A stretch of DNA of 6,737 nucleotides from Sulfurimonas sp. (GTDB lineage: Bacteria > Campylobacterota > Campylobacteria > Campylobacterales > Sulfurimonadaceae). The stretch is taken from contig JAMORM010000080.1 of NCBI GenBank assembly GCA_027063585.1, positions 1 through 6,737 of the forward strand, given 5' to 3'. This document shows, piece after piece, positions 5,367 to 6,737 of this stretch. The position numbers were made by a program, and so were the translations under genes. Positions within the stretch are counted from its first letter, which is position 1; each line of letters begins with the position of its first letter. A model generated the notes under the pieces. That model did not search any database, had not been told where the DNA came from, and worked only from the letters and a program-made list of their open reading frames with translations.

Positions 5367-6737
5367 ATGTTTGAAGTAGTTATCGGTCTTGAAGTCCACG
5401 TACAATTAAATACAAAAACAAAACTTTTTTGCTCGTGCCCTACGAGTTTTAATCATAAACAAAATACAAACACCTGTCCGACATGTTTGGCTCTTCCGGG
5501 TGCACTTCCTGTTTTAAACAAAGAAGTAGTGCATAAATCTATAATGCTTGGGACGGCTATTGATGCTACGATTAACAGAATCTCTTATTTTGACAGAAAA
5601 TCATACTTTTATCCGGACTCTCCGTCTTCTTATCAAATTACACAGCTTTATACTCCTATAGTCGAGCATGGAAAACTCCAAATAGATTTTGAAGACGGCA
5701 GTAATAAAACTATTCGTGTAAACCGTGCACATATTGAAGCGGATGCAGGCAAGAACATCCATGATGGTGATATTTCAAAGGTTGATTTGAATCGTGCGGG
5801 AACACCGTTGCTTGAAATCGTGAGTGAACCTGATATGCGAAATGCCGAAGAAGTGACTCTTTACTTAAAAAAACTGCATTCGATTATACGTTATTTGGAT
5901 ATTGGGGATGCTAACATGCAAGAAGGCTCTTTTCGCGTTGATGTAAATGTATCTATTCGTCCTCAGGGTGATGAAAAACTTTATACACGTGTTGAGATTA
6001 AAAACATCAACTCATTTAAATTTATTCAACGTGCGATAGAAGTTGAAGTGGCTCGACAAGTAGAAGCATGGGAAGACGGAACGTATGATGAAGAGATTGT
6101 TCAAGAAACTCGTCTTTTTGACCAGGTAAAGCAAGAGACTCGTTCTATGAGGGGTAAAGAAGAAGCAGCTGATTATAGATATTTTCCTGAACCTGATCTG
6201 CTCAAATGCGTCGTAACAGATGAGATGTTGGCAAAATATACAAAAATTCCTGAACTGCCTGATGCAAAAAAAGAGCGTTTTGTAAATGAATACGGGATGA
6301 ATGATTACAATGCAATGGTTATTACTTCTTTGGTTGAGACGGCAAATTTCTTTGAGGCAATGATGGAAGAAGACGGTGTGAGCGCAAAAACGGCTACAAC
6401 GTGGTTGACAGTGGAATTACCTGCCCGTCTTAAGGGTGATATGAACATTACAAATTCTCCGGTTGATGCGAAAAAACTCGGTTTTTTAGTAAAAAGAATA
6501 GATGATAAAACTATATCCGGAAAAGCTGCTAAAGAAGTTCTTGATTTTTTGATGGAAAATGAGGCAATGGATATTGATGGAGCTATTGAGAAACTCGGAT
6601 TAAAACAGGTAACGGACACTGGTGCAATTGAAGCAATGTGTGACGATATAATTAATGCCAACCAAGATAAAGTCGAGCAGTATAAAGGTGGAAAAGAGAA
6701 ACTTTTTGGTTTTTTTGTCGGTCAGGTAATGAAAGCA
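5367..6737 (+). CDS. gatB: Aspartyl/glutamyl-tRNA(Asn/Gln) amidotransferase subunit B (3' end beyond the window)
   Basis: GatB is the kinase/transamidase subunit of GatCAB. It phosphorylates Glu-tRNA(Gln) or Asp-tRNA(Asn) and amidates them with ammonia from GatA, supplying Gln-tRNA or Asn-tRNA in the cytoplasm. 457 codons are present, with probably about 20 missing. Visible features are the N-terminal [13 protein letters not shown], a zinc site formed by Cys22, Cys24, Cys37 and Cys40 (CSC and CPTC), YFYPD (80-84), the ADAGKN and [17 protein letters not shown] segments (125-156), [13 protein letters not shown] (184-196), and [19 protein letters not shown] (260-278). The C-terminal helical tail domain ([10 protein letters not shown]) follows and the cut falls at [11 protein letters not shown]. 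Where many GatB proteins have DLPKGYQ, this one has DSPSSYQ (84-90). The start is supported by AAGGAA (5358-5363) shortly before the ATG. GatA and GatC are not adjacent upstream. Confidence 0.96.
   Translation, partial: MFEVVIGLEVHVQLNTKTKLFCSCPTSFNHKQNTNTCPTCLALPGALPVLNKEVVHKSIMLGTAIDATINRISYFDRKSYFYPDSPSSYQITQLYTPIVEHGKLQIDFEDGSNKTIRVNRAHIEADAGKNIHDGDISKVDLNRAGTPLLEIVSEPDMRNAEEVTLYLKKLHSIIRYLDIGDANMQEGSFRVDVNVSIRPQGDEKLYTRVEIKNINSFKFIQRAIEVEVARQVEAWEDGTYDEEIVQETRLFDQVKQETRSMRGKEEAADYRYFPEPDLLKCVVTDEMLAKYTKIPELPDAKKERFVNEYGMNDYNAMVITSLVETANFFEAMMEEDGVSAKTATTWLTVELPARLKGDMNITNSPVDAKKLGFLVKRIDDKTISGKAAKEVLDFLMENEAMDIDGAIEKLGLKQVTDTGAIEAMCDDIINANQDKVEQYKGGKEKLFGFFVGQVMKA

Noticed and set aside
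1..6737. Mobile elements, CRISPR arrays, tRNA or rRNA genes
   Set aside because: Nearly all sequence is accounted for by conserved genes and short intergenic regions; no terminal inverted repeats, transposase motifs, regular spaced repeats or cloverleaf-like segments were seen.

Overview
The window is AT-rich, bacterial, and gene-dense. Gene content and order suggest a free-living member of the Campylobacterota (Epsilonproteobacteria), most like the Sulfurimonas group. The reasons are a short FtsY paired with a thioredoxin-fold lipoprotein, a divergent 5-formyl-THF cyclo-ligase gene followed by rny, an atpB gene that stands apart from the other ATP synthase genes, and a small membrane-protein gene directly after atpB. 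From memory, Campylobacter jejuni keeps nearly the same neighbourhood (around Cj1203-Cj1209). Genus-level placement is inference.

Left block (1-3150): a leftward pair, tlpA-like lipoprotein then ftsY (cut by the window edge), diverges from a rightward pair, 5-formyl-THF cyclo-ligase then rny (RNase Y). The two pairs share a 58-base intergenic region with two overlapping, face-to-face -10 boxes. Middle block (3150-4814): rny converges on a leftward gene for a secreted mono-heme DUF3365 (Tll0287-like) protein. A perfect 10-bp hairpin holds the stop codons of both genes. The heme gene diverges from atpB (F0 subunit a), which is followed after 9 bases by an 87-residue two-helix membrane protein.

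Right block (4815-6737): a leftward gene encodes a secreted 87-residue protein of unknown function. Its roughly 170-base leader has a near-consensus sigma-70 promoter (TTGCAA-17-TATAAT), an RNA element resembling class I cyclic-dinucleotide (GEMM) riboswitches, and a strong Shine-Dalgarno site. Divergent to it is gatB, the tRNA amidotransferase B subunit, which runs off the right edge.

Most genes are housekeeping: protein targeting, one-carbon metabolism, mRNA decay, ATP synthesis and tRNA charging. The part worth attention is the putative riboswitch and small-protein unit at 4817-5290. The 5' strand of the RNA's first hairpin is complementary to the Shine-Dalgarno region of the gene it precedes, which suggests a translational switch. 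No tRNA, rRNA, insertion sequence, phage gene or CRISPR array was seen.
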